A stretch of DNA of 64,000 nucleotides. Origin: Gelidibacter mesophilus DSM 14095. Its GTDB lineage: Bacteria > Bacteroidota > Bacteroidia > Flavobacteriales > Flavobacteriaceae. The stretch is from NCBI RefSeq assembly GCF_000423005.1, contig NZ_AUHD01000010.1, forward strand, positions 79,260 through 143,259. Reading direction: 5' to 3'. The notes below the pieces were generated by a model that had not been told where the DNA came from, searched no databases, and saw nothing but the letters and a program-made list of their open reading frames with translations. Positions 8,555-18,521 of this stretch are shown piece by piece. A program made the translations under genes and the position numbers. Within the stretch, counting starts at the first letter, position 1. The number at the start of each line of letters is the position of its first letter.

Positions 8555-9405
8555 TTAAAAAAGCCATTTTAGTAATCGTAACGAGCTCCTTTCTGTTCTC
8601 TTGTAATTTTTTCAAGCAGACCGATGATAGGATTCCCGTGGCTAGAGTTGGAGAATCGTTTCTTTATGATGAAGATGTCATGGATTTAGTGGCAGAAGGA
8701 ACCTCTGTAGAAGATAGCACGCTTATCGTGAACGGCTATATTACGCGATGGGCCACACAGCTCCTGTTGGTTGAAGGGGCAAAAAGAAATTTGCCGGAAG
8801 AGATTCAAAATGATTTTAGCAAATTGATCAATCAATATCGTAATGACCTGTATACCAAAGCCTATGTGGAAGCCTTGGTAAAACGAAATATTGATACTGC
8901 CGTATCTACTGCAGAGGCACAACGGATTTATGAAAATAATAAAGAATCCTTTAAACTTAATGAAGAGTTGATCAAATTGAGGTATATCAACATCTCACAA
9001 AGTGCACTCAATAAAGACGATATTGAAAAGCGCTTTAAAAGGTTTGATGAGAAGGACCAACGCTATCTCGATTCTTTGCACGTTCAATTTAAATCGTACT
9101 CGTTAAATGACTCCATTTGGGTAAAGGTCGCTCAGGTAGTGGAAAAAATTCCGGTATTGAGCAGTGACAACAAAAAAGAACTGTTAAAAAAATCTAATTT
9201 TATACAGCTCAAAGATTCAATAGGCCTATATTTGATCCAAATTAATGAGGTCTTGCAACAAAATGATTATGCGCCATTAGAATATGTAAAACCTACGGTA
9301 AAACAAATCATAATGAATCGTAGAAAATTAGAACTCATCAAGCAATTTGAAAAAGATATCACAAAAGATGCCATTAAAAATAACCAATTTGAAATTTACA
9401 ACTAA
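8551..9405 (+). CDS. PpiC/SurA-like lipoprotein, TTG start
   Basis: 284 residues, starting with TTG that overlaps the TGA of the preceding gene (TTGA). The N-terminus is a lipoprotein signal with the cysteine in LFSCNFF at about residue 18. The body is helical like the N-terminal chaperone lobe of SurA/PpiC proteins, but no parvulin domain is recognisable, so it may be a chaperone partner without isomerase activity. It overlaps the start of surA by 38 bp, which implies translational coupling of all three genes. Confidence 0.82.
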   Translation: MIKKAILVIVTSSFLFSCNFFKQTDDRIPVARVGESFLYDEDVMDLVAEGTSVEDSTLIVNGYITRWATQLLLVEGAKRNLPEEIQNDFSKLINQYRNDLYTKAYVEALVKRNIDTAVSTAEAQRIYENNKESFKLNEELIKLRYINISQSALNKDDIEKRFKRFDEKDQRYLDSLHVQFKSYSLNDSIWVKVAQVVEKIPVLSSDNKKELLKKSNFIQLKDSIGLYLIQINEVLQQNDYAPLEYVKPTVKQIIMNRRKLELIKQFEKDITKDAIKNNQFEIYN

Positions 9406-10819
9406 GCTTAAGCCACTTTTGGCATTAGTAGTCCTATTATCCTATACTTTTAGTTCAGCACAAGAAATCATTGAAGAAGGGGTTGTGGAAAAGGAAATCG
9501 TAAAAGATACCTCTTCCCAGGAACGCATCAAAATTGATGGCGTAGTTGCTGTTGTGGGCGATTATATTGTTCTGGATTCAGATCTCGACAAGCAATTTGC
9601 CCAGTTGGAAGCTTCTGGTGTTTCAAAAGCCGATTTGCCTACCCGTTGCCAATTGTTCGGGAAGTTATTGGAGGATAAATTATATGCCCATCATGCCATT
9701 CAGGATAGTATTGTTGTGAATGATTTGGAAATCCGTTCTCAAGTTGATCAGCAGTTCAGTTATATCTTGGAGCAAATGGATGGCAGCATGCCAAAAATGC
9801 TAAAATTTTACAATAAGGACACGGAACAAAGTTTGCGAGACGAGATGTTTGAAATCAACAAAAGTCAGCAACTTGCCGGGCGTATGAAGGAGAAAATTGT
9901 AAAGGATATTGAGGTGACTCCAGAGCAGGTAAGACAATATTTTAATGACATCCCTAAGGAGGAGCGCCCGTTTTTTGGAACCGAGTTAAAGGTGGCTCAA
10001 ATTGTGGTCATTCCTAAAATTTCAGAAGCAGAAAAACAAAAGGTGGTAGAAAAACTGAAAGAGTTTAAGGCCGATGTTGTAGAAAATGGTGCCAGCTTTA
10101 CTTCAAAAGTGGTTTTGTATTCGGACGATATTGCGTCCCGAAAAACAGGAGGTTTGTATACGTTGAACAGAAAGCGTCCACAAATGGTAAAAGAATTCAG
10201 AGATGTGGCCTTCTCAATGCAGGAAGGTGAAATTTCTGAGCCATTTGAAACTGATTTTGGATATCATATTATCCTATTGGAAAAAATCCGTGGTCAGGAA
10301 TATGATGTGCGCCATATTTTAATGCGTCCAGAAGTGACCCAAGCAGCCATAAAGGAAGCTAAAGAAAAAATTGATTTGATCCGTCAGCGTATAGTTGATA
10401 AGGAAATTACTTTTGGTCAAGCCGCAAGGGAGTTTAGTGATGAAGATGAAACACGTAATGATGGCGGGCAATTAATCAATCCACGTACCCAGGATTATAG
10501 TTTTGAATTGACCAAAATGGACCCTGAACTATATACGCAAATTGAAAGTTTAAAGGATGATGAAATTAGTTTGGTACTTCAAGATGAAGACCGAATCAAT
10601 CCTATCAAATTTAAACTTCTCACCGTAACAGACCGAATCGATGAACACGATGCTGATTTTGCCAAGGATTACCTGAAGATCAAAAACTTGACAGAACAAG
10701 ACGAGCAGTTTAAAGCTATTGAAAAATGGGTAACCGAGAAAATTATGGATACCTACATCAATATTAATGGCGACTATAGAAACTGTGAGTTCAACAGTAA
10801 TTGGTTAAAAAAGGAATAG
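9368..10819 (+). CDS. surA: SurA-type periplasmic peptidyl-prolyl isomerase
   Basis: 483 residues from the ATG at 9368, chosen over the ATG at 9347 because it gives a more usual signal peptide (LLALVVLLSYTFSSAQ). An N-terminal SurA chaperone domain (DGVVAVVGDYIVLDSDLDKQ) is followed by two parvulin domains (AQIVVIPKIS ... FETDFGYHIILLEK; VRHILMRPEV ... EFSDEDETRNDGGQL) and a C-terminal helix. By family knowledge it escorts outer-membrane beta-barrels from the Sec translocon to BAM. Its start lies inside the upstream lipoprotein gene and its stop is one base before the MoxR ATG. Confidence 0.92.
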   Translation: MPLKITNLKFTTKLKPLLALVVLLSYTFSSAQEIIEEGVVEKEIVKDTSSQERIKIDGVVAVVGDYIVLDSDLDKQFAQLEASGVSKADLPTRCQLFGKLLEDKLYAHHAIQDSIVVNDLEIRSQVDQQFSYILEQMDGSMPKMLKFYNKDTEQSLRDEMFEINKSQQLAGRMKEKIVKDIEVTPEQVRQYFNDIPKEERPFFGTELKVAQIVVIPKISEAEKQKVVEKLKEFKADVVENGASFTSKVVLYSDDIASRKTGGLYTLNRKRPQMVKEFRDVAFSMQEGEISEPFETDFGYHIILLEKIRGQEYDVRHILMRPEVTQAAIKEAKEKIDLIRQRIVDKEITFGQAAREFSDEDETRNDGGQLINPRTQDYSFELTKMDPELYTQIESLKDDEISLVLQDEDRINPIKFKLLTVTDRIDEHDADFAKDYLKIKNLTEQDEQFKAIEKWVTEKIMDTYININGDYRNCEFNSNWLKKE

Positions 10820-10820
10820 T

Positions 10821-11774
10821 ATGTCGGATGTTGCTGCCGTAGAACAGTTTGTAAAAAAATATCAAGCCTTAAAAAGTGAAGTTGCCAAAGTAATTGTAGG
10901 ACAGGATGAGGTGGTGAACCAAATCTTAATTTCTATTTTTTCTGGTGGACATGCGCTCTTGATTGGTGTTCCCGGATTGGCAAAAACTTTAATGGTCAAT
11001 AACATTGCCAAAGCATTAGGTCTCGATTTTAAACGCATCCAATTTACGCCAGATTTAATGCCAAGTGATATTTTGGGCAGTGAGATTCTAGACGAAAACA
11101 GACATTTTAAATTTATTAAAGGTCCCATATTTGCAAACATTATTTTAGCAGATGAGATCAATAGAACGCCTCCTAAAACTCAAGCTGCCTTATTGGAAGC
11201 TATGCAGGAACGTTCGGTAACGGTGGCAGGACACCATTATCAATTGAGCTTGCCTTATTTTGTGTTGGCCACCCAAAACCCGATAGAGCAAGAAGGCACC
11301 TATCCTTTGCCAGAAGCACAATTGGATCGGTTTATGTTTGCCATTTCTTTAGATTATCCATCCTTTGCTGAAGAAGTAGAGGTAGTTAAAGCAACGACTT
11401 CTGATCATAGGGCAACGGTTAACCCGTTATTCTCCGCTCAAGCAATTATCGAATTCCAAAATTTAATCCGACGGATCCCTGTAGCAGATAACGTTGTTGA
11501 GTACGCCGTGACCATGGTGGGCAAAACGCGGCCAAAAGAAGCGACTGCTTCGGCTTTGGTCAAGGAGTTTGTAGATTGGGGTGCGGGCCCAAGAGCATCG
11601 CAAAATCTCATTTTGGCAGCTAAAACCCATGCCGTCATCAATGGTAAGTTTTCACCAGATATTGAAAATGTACAGGCGGTTGCAAGTGGCATTCTTCGTC
11701 ATCGCATTATCAAAAATTACAAGGCGGAAGCTGAAGGTATTACGGACGATCAAATTATCAAGAGTTTATTCTAA
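10821..11774 (+). CDS. MoxR-family AAA+ ATPase
   Basis: 317-residue AAA+ ATPase with Walker A GVPGLAKT (about 49-56), Walker B LADEINR (about 112), sensor 1 ATQNP and an Arg-rich C-terminal lid. MoxR ATPases act as chaperones for maturation of metal- or VWA-containing proteins and usually lie next to DUF58 and VWA-domain genes. Here those partners are absent: the gene follows surA by 1 bp and is followed after 49 bp by an acyltransferase. This suggests a link to envelope protein biogenesis, but that is inference. Confidence 0.93.
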   Translation: MSDVAAVEQFVKKYQALKSEVAKVIVGQDEVVNQILISIFSGGHALLIGVPGLAKTLMVNNIAKALGLDFKRIQFTPDLMPSDILGSEILDENRHFKFIKGPIFANIILADEINRTPPKTQAALLEAMQERSVTVAGHHYQLSLPYFVLATQNPIEQEGTYPLPEAQLDRFMFAISLDYPSFAEEVEVVKATTSDHRATVNPLFSAQAIIEFQNLIRRIPVADNVVEYAVTMVGKTRPKEATASALVKEFVDWGAGPRASQNLILAAKTHAVINGKFSPDIENVQAVASGILRHRIIKNYKAEAEGITDDQIIKSLF

Positions 11775-11823
11775 CCCGCATTTTGTTCTAATGCCATTTT
11801 GGGTACACCCTTAATTTCCTTTA

Positions 11824-12933
11824 ATGAGAAAAGAGCGTAATTTCGGATTGGATTTAGTAAGAGCCATTGCTATTGCTTTAGTCGTCTTATCTCATGCAAC
11901 GTTTCTTTTTGTTCGAGAATCCGATAATTTAGTTGTGATCTTGATGCGGACCATGGGCGCCGTGGGGGTCGATTTATTTTTTGTGCTAAGTGGTTTTTTA
12001 ATTGGTGGCATATTATTAAAAGAGATCGATAAAGGCCATACAAAATTTCAGAACTTGGTGATTTTTTGGAAACGACGTTGGTGGCGGACCTTGCCCAACT
12101 ATTTTCTAGTCCTCCTAATCAACATCGGTGTTTTTTATGTTTTCTCAATTGATTTACCAGAATCTACCGGTTCATACTTTGTGTTTCTACAGAATTTTTC
12201 GACGCCTCAATCCTACTTTTTTACAGAATCTTGGAGTTTGTCCATCGAAGAATACGCGTATCTAATTTTACCTTTCGTAATGTTTTGCGGCTTTTTTATA
12301 TTTAAAAACCGTAGTCATTCTGTTTTTTTATGGGCCACGCTTGTGGTGATATTTATTGGGTTCTTGGTGAAACTACATTTTTATATGTATGTTGAAAATG
12401 TCAATCATAAGAACTGGAGTGGGATGTTCAGAAAAGTAGTCATTTATAGATTGGATGCCATCTATTTAGGATTTTTGTTAGTGTATATAATGCGACATTG
12501 GCCAACCATTTTTCAAAAATTAAAAATTGAACTTTTGTTTTTGGGCGCCATTGTTTTCGCCGGAATGCACCTTCTCATTTATACCATGGATTTGCAGCCG
12601 GAAACCCATTTGTTTTTTTATGTGTTTATGTACCTGCCACTAATTTCTATAAGCTGTGCGCTAGCCTTCCCATTTGCTGTTAGTATGAAGCGCAGCACCA
12701 CTTTTAATCCGCTCATTTATTTTGTAAGTACGCGGTCTTACGCCATTTATCTCATCAACTTTTCAATAATTTTATTGAGTATTCGCTATATAGTAGACAT
12801 TAGTGGGGCCGCTTTGCTGCTAAAAATTACGTTGTGTATTGTATTTTTGTTGTTGACCCTTAGTCTTTCAAATTTGCTTTACATTTATTTTGAGAAGCCA
12901 ATTTTGAATTATCGCGATAGAAATCTGCGCTAA
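11824..12933 (+). CDS. Membrane acyltransferase family 3 (OafA/YrhL-like)
   Basis: 369-residue integral membrane protein with about ten hydrophobic segments. The N-terminus LDLVRAIAIALVVLSHATF contains the family's catalytic-type His followed by the conserved RxLxxxxVxxxH pattern; KRRWWRTLPNYF and ESWSLSIEEYAYL(I)LPF are further family marks. Such proteins O-acetylate or O-acylate surface sugars, lipids or peptidoglycan. The acceptor cannot be read from sequence. It is the last + strand gene before a 238-bp gap. Confidence 0.9.
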   Translation: MRKERNFGLDLVRAIAIALVVLSHATFLFVRESDNLVVILMRTMGAVGVDLFFVLSGFLIGGILLKEIDKGHTKFQNLVIFWKRRWWRTLPNYFLVLLINIGVFYVFSIDLPESTGSYFVFLQNFSTPQSYFFTESWSLSIEEYAYLILPFVMFCGFFIFKNRSHSVFLWATLVVIFIGFLVKLHFYMYVENVNHKNWSGMFRKVVIYRLDAIYLGFLLVYIMRHWPTIFQKLKIELLFLGAIVFAGMHLLIYTMDLQPETHLFFYVFMYLPLISISCALAFPFAVSMKRSTTFNPLIYFVSTRSYAIYLINFSIILLSIRYIVDISGAALLLKITLCIVFLLLTLSLSNLLYIYFEKPILNYRDRNLR

Positions 12934-13112
12934 AAATGTTACTATGGACATCCTCATTAATTTCATCGGACTCATAAATTACCAATTTAATATAATATCA
13001 GTTGTTATTTTGTCAAATTTCAGATTATCAGCCTTGTTTGTCAAGGTTTATTGAATAATGTTCAATGTTTTTTAGATTCTATTACAGATTTTTAAAAGTC
13101 TTTGAAATTTCG

Positions 13113-13120
13113 TAAATTTG
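13113..13120 (+). promoter_or_regulatory. Bacteroidota -7 box before aconitase
   Basis: TAAATTTG perfectly matches TAnnTTTG 51 bp before the ATG at 13172. A short hairpin (CCGAG TC CTCGG, 13125-13136) lies in the 5' leader. The -33 box is poor (T-rich only). Confidence 0.5.
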
Positions 13121-13171
13121 CAGTCCGAGTCCTCGGAAATTAAATAAACATCAACCTTTAAAATATATTCT

Positions 13172-15436
13172 ATGGCATTTGATATTGACATGATTAAAAA
13201 AGTTTACAAAACTATGCCTGAACGTGTGGACAAAGCGCGTCAGATTGTTGGTAAGCCTTTAACTTTATCTGAAAAGATTTTATACGCCCATCTTTGGGAC
13301 GGAGAGCCAACAACTGCTTTTAAGAGAGGCAAGGACTATGTGGATTTTGCTCCGGATAGAATTGCATTGCAGGATGCCACGGCACAGATGGCGTTGCTTC
13401 AGTTTATGCAAGCTGGTAAGCCTAAAGTTGCAGTGCCTACTACGACGCATTGTGATCATTTGATTCAAGCAAAACAAGGTGCAGTGCCAGATTTAAGAAG
13501 AGCGAATGAAACCAGTAGTGAAGTTTTTGATTTTTTAGCTTCAGTATCTAATAAATATGGTCTTGGCTTTTGGAAGCCAGGAGCAGGTATTATTCATCAA
13601 GTGGTTTTAGAAAACTATGCATTTCCTGGAGGAATGATGATTGGAACTGATTCGCACACCGTGAACGCAGGTGGGTTGGGAATGGTTGCCATTGGTGTTG
13701 GTGGCGCAGATGCTGTTGACGTTATGGCTGGAATGGCTTGGGAATTAAAGTTTCCTAAATTAATTGGCGTCAAATTAACAGGTAGTCTTAATGGCTGGAC
13801 GGCATCTAAAGATGTGATCTTAAAAGTGGCTGGAATTTTAACTGTAAAAGGTGGTACCGGTGCTATTGTTGAGTATTTTGGACCTGGTGCTAAGAATTTA
13901 TCTTGTACAGGAAAAGGAACCATTTGTAATATGGGTGCTGAAATTGGTGCAACCACATCAACTTTTGGATATGATGATTCTATGGAGCGCTTCTTAAGAG
14001 CTACTGACCGTTCTGAAATTGCTGATGAAGCTAATAAAATCCGTGAGTATTTAACTGGCGATGATGAGGTTTATGAAAATCCTGAGCAGTATTTTGACCA
14101 AGTGATTGAAATTGACTTAGACACATTGCGTCCTCATTTAAACGGACCTTTCACACCAGACTTGGCAACTCCGGTTGGAGAGCTTGGCAAGCTTGCCAGA
14201 GAAAAAGGATGGCCAATAAAAGTAGATTGGGGTTTAATAGGTTCTTGTACCAACTCCTCTTACGAAGATTTAACCCGTGCTGCTTCAATTGCTAAGCAAG
14301 CGGTTGATAAAAAAATAAAAGCGAAATCGGACTTTGGAATCAACCCTGGTTCTGAAACTATTCGTTATACAGCAGAACGTGATGGCATTTTAAAAGTATT
14401 TGAAGACTTGAATGCTACCATTTTTACCAATGCTTGTGGACCTTGCATTGGTCAGTGGGATAGAAGCGATTTAAAAGGTGATGAGAAAAATACGATTGTA
14501 CATTCGTTTAACCGTAACTTCTCAAAGCGTGCCGATGGGAATCCAAATACACATGCCTTTGTTGGTTCTCCAGAAATGGTGGCCGCAATAGCAATTTCGG
14601 GCCGTTTGGATTTTGATCCAATGAATGACACGCTTATCAATGAAGATGGGGAAGAAGTGAAATTGGATGCGCCACAAGGCATTGAATTGCCACCAAAAGG
14701 GTTTGATGTAGAAGATGATGGCTATGTTGAGCCAGTTAAAGATGGCAGCAATGTGGATGTATCAGTAAGTCCAACTTCTGAACGTTTACAATTATTAACA
14801 CCATTCCAACCTTTGGGAAATTCTATTAAAGGCGCAAAATTGTTGATCAAAGCCTTCGGTAAATGTACGACAGACCATATTTCTATGGCTGGACCTTGGT
14901 TGCGTTACAGAGGGCATTTGGATAATATCTCAAATAACATGCTCATTGGAGCAGTAAATGCCTTTGGTAAGAAAACAAACTTTGTTAAAAATCAGTTGAC
15001 AGGTGAGTATGGTGGTGTTCCTGATGTCGCAAGAGATTATAAAGCTAAGGGAATTCCTACAGTTGTTGTGGGAGACCATAATTACGGTGAAGGTTCTTCT
15101 CGTGAACATGCAGCCATGGAACCAAGACATTTGGGGGTTGCAGCGGTTTTAGTGAAATCTTTTGCACGTATCCATGAAACAAACCTTAAAAAGCAAGGAA
15201 TGCTAGGCTTGACATTTGATAATGAGAATGATTATGATTTAATTCAAGAAGATGATACCATTAATTTCTTAGACTTAGATCAATTTGCTCCGGACAAAGC
15301 TCTTAATTTGGAGTTTGTTCATGCGGATGGCAGTAAGGATGTGATTAAAGTAAACCATACTTATAACCAACAACAAATTGATTGGTATAATGAAGGTTCG
15401 GCTTTAAACTTGATTAAAAAGCAAAATGCTTCTTAA
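13172..15436 (+). CDS. acn: Aconitate hydratase, mitochondrial-type
   Basis: 754-residue aconitase of the mitochondrial-like class, shorter than AcnA or AcnB of enterobacteria. It interconverts citrate and isocitrate in the TCA cycle with a [4Fe-4S] cluster. The three cluster ligands are visible: Cys359 in [10 protein letters not shown] and Cys422 and Cys425 in [10 protein letters not shown]. Substrate-binding landmarks include [13 protein letters not shown] and, in the swivel domain, [14 protein letters not shown]. It is monocistronic, with a -7 box upstream and a stem-loop terminator 24 bp after the stop. Confidence 0.97.
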   Translation: MAFDIDMIKKVYKTMPERVDKARQIVGKPLTLSEKILYAHLWDGEPTTAFKRGKDYVDFAPDRIALQDATAQMALLQFMQAGKPKVAVPTTTHCDHLIQAKQGAVPDLRRANETSSEVFDFLASVSNKYGLGFWKPGAGIIHQVVLENYAFPGGMMIGTDSHTVNAGGLGMVAIGVGGADAVDVMAGMAWELKFPKLIGVKLTGSLNGWTASKDVILKVAGILTVKGGTGAIVEYFGPGAKNLSCTGKGTICNMGAEIGATTSTFGYDDSMERFLRATDRSEIADEANKIREYLTGDDEVYENPEQYFDQVIEIDLDTLRPHLNGPFTPDLATPVGELGKLAREKGWPIKVDWGLIGSCTNSSYEDLTRAASIAKQAVDKKIKAKSDFGINPGSETIRYTAERDGILKVFEDLNATIFTNACGPCIGQWDRSDLKGDEKNTIVHSFNRNFSKRADGNPNTHAFVGSPEMVAAIAISGRLDFDPMNDTLINEDGEEVKLDAPQGIELPPKGFDVEDDGYVEPVKDGSNVDVSVSPTSERLQLLTPFQPLGNSIKGAKLLIKAFGKCTTDHISMAGPWLRYRGHLDNISNNMLIGAVNAFGKKTNFVKNQLTGEYGGVPDVARDYKAKGIPTVVVGDHNYGEGSSREHAAMEPRHLGVAAVLVKSFARIHETNLKKQGMLGLTFDNENDYDLIQEDDTINFLDLDQFAPDKALNLEFVHADGSKDVIKVNHTYNQQQIDWYNEGSALNLIKKQNAS

Positions 15437-15459
15437 GCTTAGTGACTAAATATTTTAAT

Positions 15460-15489
15460 AAAACTCCCAATGTCTGTTGGGAGTTTTTT
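15460..15489 (+). terminator. Rho-independent terminator of aconitase
   Basis: AAAACTCCCAA (15460-15470), 6-nt loop TGTCTG, TTGGGAGTTTTTT (15477-15489). It separates the aconitase gene from the thioredoxin-like gene, which argues against a start of the latter upstream of this hairpin. Confidence 0.85.
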
Positions 15490-15501
15490 GTTTTTTTAAT
15501 T

Positions 15502-16068
15502 ATGAAAATTTCAAAAAGTCAACGTAACAATATTATTTTTTTGGTCATTATTTTGATCATGATCATTCCACAAACCCGTCAACCTATTCAAATTTTATTG
15601 CAAAAAGGTTTGGCTAAGTTCAGTCCTTCAGTTGTCGATAAAGAAGATCGCGTGACCCTAACTGATTACAATTGGCAATTGGTAGATGAACATGGATTAG
15701 GTTATGACTTTAATCAAGCCAAAGGAAAAGTAATCTTTATCAATTTCTGGGCAACTTGGTGTCCGCCGTGTATTGCCGAAATGCCAAGTATGGAGAAGCT
15801 TTATCAAGCGTATAAAAATGAGGTGGTCTTTCTCTTTGTTTCAGGTGAAAGTCAGGACGTCATTTCAAAGTTTAAGGAAAAAAACGACTATCAATTTACG
15901 GTCCATTCGTCGATTAATGCACATCCGGAAATTTTAGAGGCGACTTCAATCCCGAGAACATTTGTGATAGATCAAGAAGGACATATCGTTATTGATAAAA
16001 CGGGAGCTGCAGACTGGAATAGTCAAACCGTAAGAACACTTTTGGATGATTTGCTAAAACCTGAATAA
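15502..16068 (+). CDS. TlpA-like membrane-anchored thioredoxin
   Basis: 188 residues from the ATG at 15502. An in-frame upstream start at 15442 would place the aconitase terminator inside the coding region, so it is rejected. An N-terminal TM anchor (about 11-25, IIFLVIILIMIIPQ) is followed by a thioredoxin fold with the active site WATWCPPCIAEMPS, and the cis-Pro region SIPRTFVID. It would act in the periplasm on disulfides, as in cytochrome c maturation or ResA-like reduction. Its last 15 bp overlap convergently with the end of crtY. Confidence 0.9.
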   Translation: MKISKSQRNNIIFLVIILIMIIPQTRQPIQILLQKGLAKFSPSVVDKEDRVTLTDYNWQLVDEHGLGYDFNQAKGKVIFINFWATWCPPCIAEMPSMEKLYQAYKNEVVFLFVSGESQDVISKFKEKNDYQFTVHSSINAHPEILEATSIPRTFVIDQEGHIVIDKTGAADWNSQTVRTLLDDLLKPE

Positions 16069-17202
16069 GACTTTAAAAAAGGCTTTTATAAATGCTATTG
16101 AAAAAAGAGATTTCATAATAGCGAGGTCTTCTGAAAAACGGGTCTCCTCATCTAAAAATCGGAACATGGTCCGAATGGAGTTTTTAGAATAAAAACGTTC
16201 AAAGATCCAAACGCCTTTTTCGTTTTCATCATGAAGGACTTTCAGGAATATTTTGTCGTAAAACTTAAATTTCTTTTTGAACATGTTTTTTGAAGGAGGC
16301 TTTCCTGATTTGATGTTTGCAATCAATCGAGCCACGTTTTTTTCGGTATGCTTAAACGAATAGCCCGTCGATCCTTTTATCCAACCACCACCAGTGCCAA
16401 TTTTTGTAACATTTTTAGTGTGATAGTCCCAAAATGGGAAATCTGTCATTGGAATATTGCCCACTTCTGTCTCTAGAATTTTGTAGGCTTCGATGTTCAA
16501 AGCCTGATTAAGATACTCTTTAATGGCCTCTTCATAAACCTGGATTTCCACCGTGAAAGGTGTGAAAAAGGTATATTCAATAAGTGCTTTAGTTTCAGAA
16601 AAAGGCAAGACATAGATAAAACTTGTCGAATCTCTATATTGAAACCTATAGTCCATCATAGTGAAAGCATCGGGCTGAAAGCTTGGTGTATCAGTTTCAA
16701 TGAGCCATCCCTTAAAATGCTGATGGATAAGTGTGTGTTTAGAGAGGTGTAATCTGAATTCTTTGGGTATTCTACTATCAAACACATGATTTGCCGAATA
16801 ATTATTTTTAAGGCCAATAACCTTTGAGATCGCATTTTCTTCAATAGTTTGAACGCTATCTGAGATAAAGCTGAAGTTATCTTTTATGGACAGTTGATTT
16901 TTCGTCCAATTATAGAAATCTATCGCCCTGATCGTTTTGTAACTGTATTCTTTAAGGGGGAGTCGTAATGAAATTGTAGGAGATTCAAATTTAGCCGTAT
17001 GCCAAACTTTTTCTACAACGTCATCAAATTTCCCTTCACCTTTTTCCCAAAAACTCCAGGTTTTGTCGTTTTCTGTTTTATCGGAAGGATCAATAAGTCC
17101 TATCTTATAACTTTCAAAAAATGGGTCTTTTGAAAGCTTTAGGGCCAACTGCAAACCGGCAAGACCATTTCCAATGATGAGATAATCAAAAGTGTCCTGC
17201 AT
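16054..17202 (-). CDS. crtY: Lycopene beta-cyclase
   Basis: 382-residue flavoprotein-like cyclase that closes both ends of lycopene to give beta-carotene. The N-terminal dinucleotide motif DYLIIGNGLAGLQLALKL (GxGxxG), the conserved DxxW region near DPSDKTENDKTWSFW, and GTGGGWIKGSTGYSF near the C-terminus are hallmarks of the CrtY/CrtL family. It is the distal gene of the crtI-crtB-crtZ-crtY unit, starting 21 bp after the crtZ stop, and overlaps the convergent thioredoxin gene by 15 bp. Confidence 0.95.
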   Translation of the reverse strand: MQDTFDYLIIGNGLAGLQLALKLSKDPFFESYKIGLIDPSDKTENDKTWSFWEKGEGKFDDVVEKVWHTAKFESPTISLRLPLKEYSYKTIRAIDFYNWTKNQLSIKDNFSFISDSVQTIEENAISKVIGLKNNYSANHVFDSRIPKEFRLHLSKHTLIHQHFKGWLIETDTPSFQPDAFTMMDYRFQYRDSTSFIYVLPFSETKALIEYTFFTPFTVEIQVYEEAIKEYLNQALNIEAYKILETEVGNIPMTDFPFWDYHTKNVTKIGTGGGWIKGSTGYSFKHTEKNVARLIANIKSGKPPSKNMFKKKFKFYDKIFLKVLHDENEKGVWIFERFYSKNSIRTMFRFLDEETRFSEDLAIMKSLFSIAFIKAFFKVLFRF

Positions 17203-17223
17203 AGCTAAAATTGACCTTGGGTA

Positions 17224-17679
17224 TTATTTTTTGAAGTATTTAAAAGGCACGACGAGCATGCCAAAACATTCGCCATCTTCTTTCCCTCTGTGTTTGTGGT
17301 GCATTTTATGTGCGCGCCTCACGCCTTTGGCATAACGATTATTAGCGTTTCTAAAGATTTTAAAGCGCTGGTGTATAAAAATATCGTGAACCGTAAAATA
17401 GGCGATGCCGTAAGCTAAGATGCCAAGCGCAAGTGGAAGACAATACCAAAGACCTTCGTAACTCCATAAATAAAACAAAATCATGCTCACAATGGCATAG
17501 AAAATAAAGAACGCATCATTACGTTCAAACCAACTGCCGTGATCTTTATGGTGATGGTCTTTGTGCAAACTCCATAAAAAACCGTGCATGATATACTTAT
17601 GCGTAAACCAGGCATTAAATTCCATGATGGCAAACGTACCGAAAAATATAAGTATCCAAAGAAAAACTTGCATGTTCAA
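17224..17679 (-). CDS. crtZ: Beta-carotene hydroxylase
   Basis: 151-residue membrane di-iron hydroxylase that converts beta-carotene to zeaxanthin via cryptoxanthin. All histidine clusters are present: HKYIMH, HKDHHH, HDIFIHQR and HKMHHKH, in the order expected for the fatty-acid hydroxylase superfamily. Four hydrophobic segments are visible. It starts 2 bp after the crtB stop. No ketolase (crtW) gene is in the cluster, so the end product encoded here is most likely zeaxanthin. Confidence 0.96.
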   Translation of the reverse strand: MNMQVFLWILIFFGTFAIMEFNAWFTHKYIMHGFLWSLHKDHHHKDHGSWFERNDAFFIFYAIVSMILFYLWSYEGLWYCLPLALGILAYGIAYFTVHDIFIHQRFKIFRNANNRYAKGVRRAHKMHHKHRGKEDGECFGMLVVPFKYFKK

Positions 17680-17681
17680 AT

Positions 17682-18521
17682 TTACATTAAATTGAGTTGA
17701 TATTTGACATAACTTCTGGTTAGAAGCTCAAATTTCTTGTAATTTGGAACTCTAATCCGTGTTGATTTGATATCTAGTGCGGGCGTGCTTTTTAACTTTT
17801 TGAGCAATTGGTTATAATAGCGGTAGGCCATAAAAACGCCAAACTTTGCTTCAATGGGCAGTTCTTTAATTCCTTTTAATCCCAGGGTAAAATCATGTTC
17901 TATGTCGTCAATTATCTTTTGTTTGGAAGTTTCATCCAATTGGTTCAGGTTGGTGTTGGGAAAATAGGTGCGACTTAAATCTTCATAATCCGCTTTCAAA
18001 TCTCTTAAAAAATTCACTTTCTGGAAGGCAGAACCCAAGCTCATGGCGCCCTCCTTCAAATTTTCATATTTTTCCTGATCTCCTTTTACGAATACTTTTA
18101 GGCACATAAGCCCAACTACATCCGCAGAACCATAAATATACATTTTGTAATCGGACTCAGTCAGATAATCCGTTTTGTGCAGATCCAATCGCATACTTTT
18201 CATAAAGGAATCTACAAGATGTTTATCAATATGATATTTGTGGTAGGTTTCCTGAAACGCATTTAGAATGGGGTTGAGACTGATTTTATGTGCAATCGCA
18301 AGTTCCAAATCTTCTTCAAATCGATTAAAAAGCGCTGTTTTATCATAATCATGAAAAGAATCTACAATCTCATCGGCAAAGCGCACAAATCCGTAAATGT
18401 TGTAAATATCCTGCCGGATACTTCTGGCCAACATTTTGGTAGCGAGAGAAAATGAAGTGCTGTAAGAGGCCGTGACTGCCATACTACATTTATGTGAAAC
18501 AATATCAAATAGCGCTTTCAT
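17682..18521 (-). CDS. crtB: Phytoene synthase
   Basis: 279-residue squalene/phytoene synthase that condenses two geranylgeranyl diphosphates. The first Asp-rich motif is FADEIVDSFHD (about 68-78). The second is FLRDLKADYEDLSRTYFP, which carries the usual Asp residues with the flavobacterial K/A variation. It overlaps the end of crtI by 17 bp and precedes crtZ by 2 bp, so the genes are co-transcribed and coupled. Confidence 0.96.
   Translation of the reverse strand: MKALFDIVSHKCSMAVTASYSTSFSLATKMLARSIRQDIYNIYGFVRFADEIVDSFHDYDKTALFNRFEEDLELAIAHKISLNPILNAFQETYHKYHIDKHLVDSFMKSMRLDLHKTDYLTESDYKMYIYGSADVVGLMCLKVFVKGDQEKYENLKEGAMSLGSAFQKVNFLRDLKADYEDLSRTYFPNTNLNQLDETSKQKIIDDIEHDFTLGLKGIKELPIEAKFGVFMAYRYYNQLLKKLKSTPALDIKSTRIRVPNYKKFELLTRSYVKYQLNLM

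Noticed and set aside
15442..15501. Upstream start for the TlpA-like gene
   Set aside because: It would include the aconitase terminator hairpin in the coding region.
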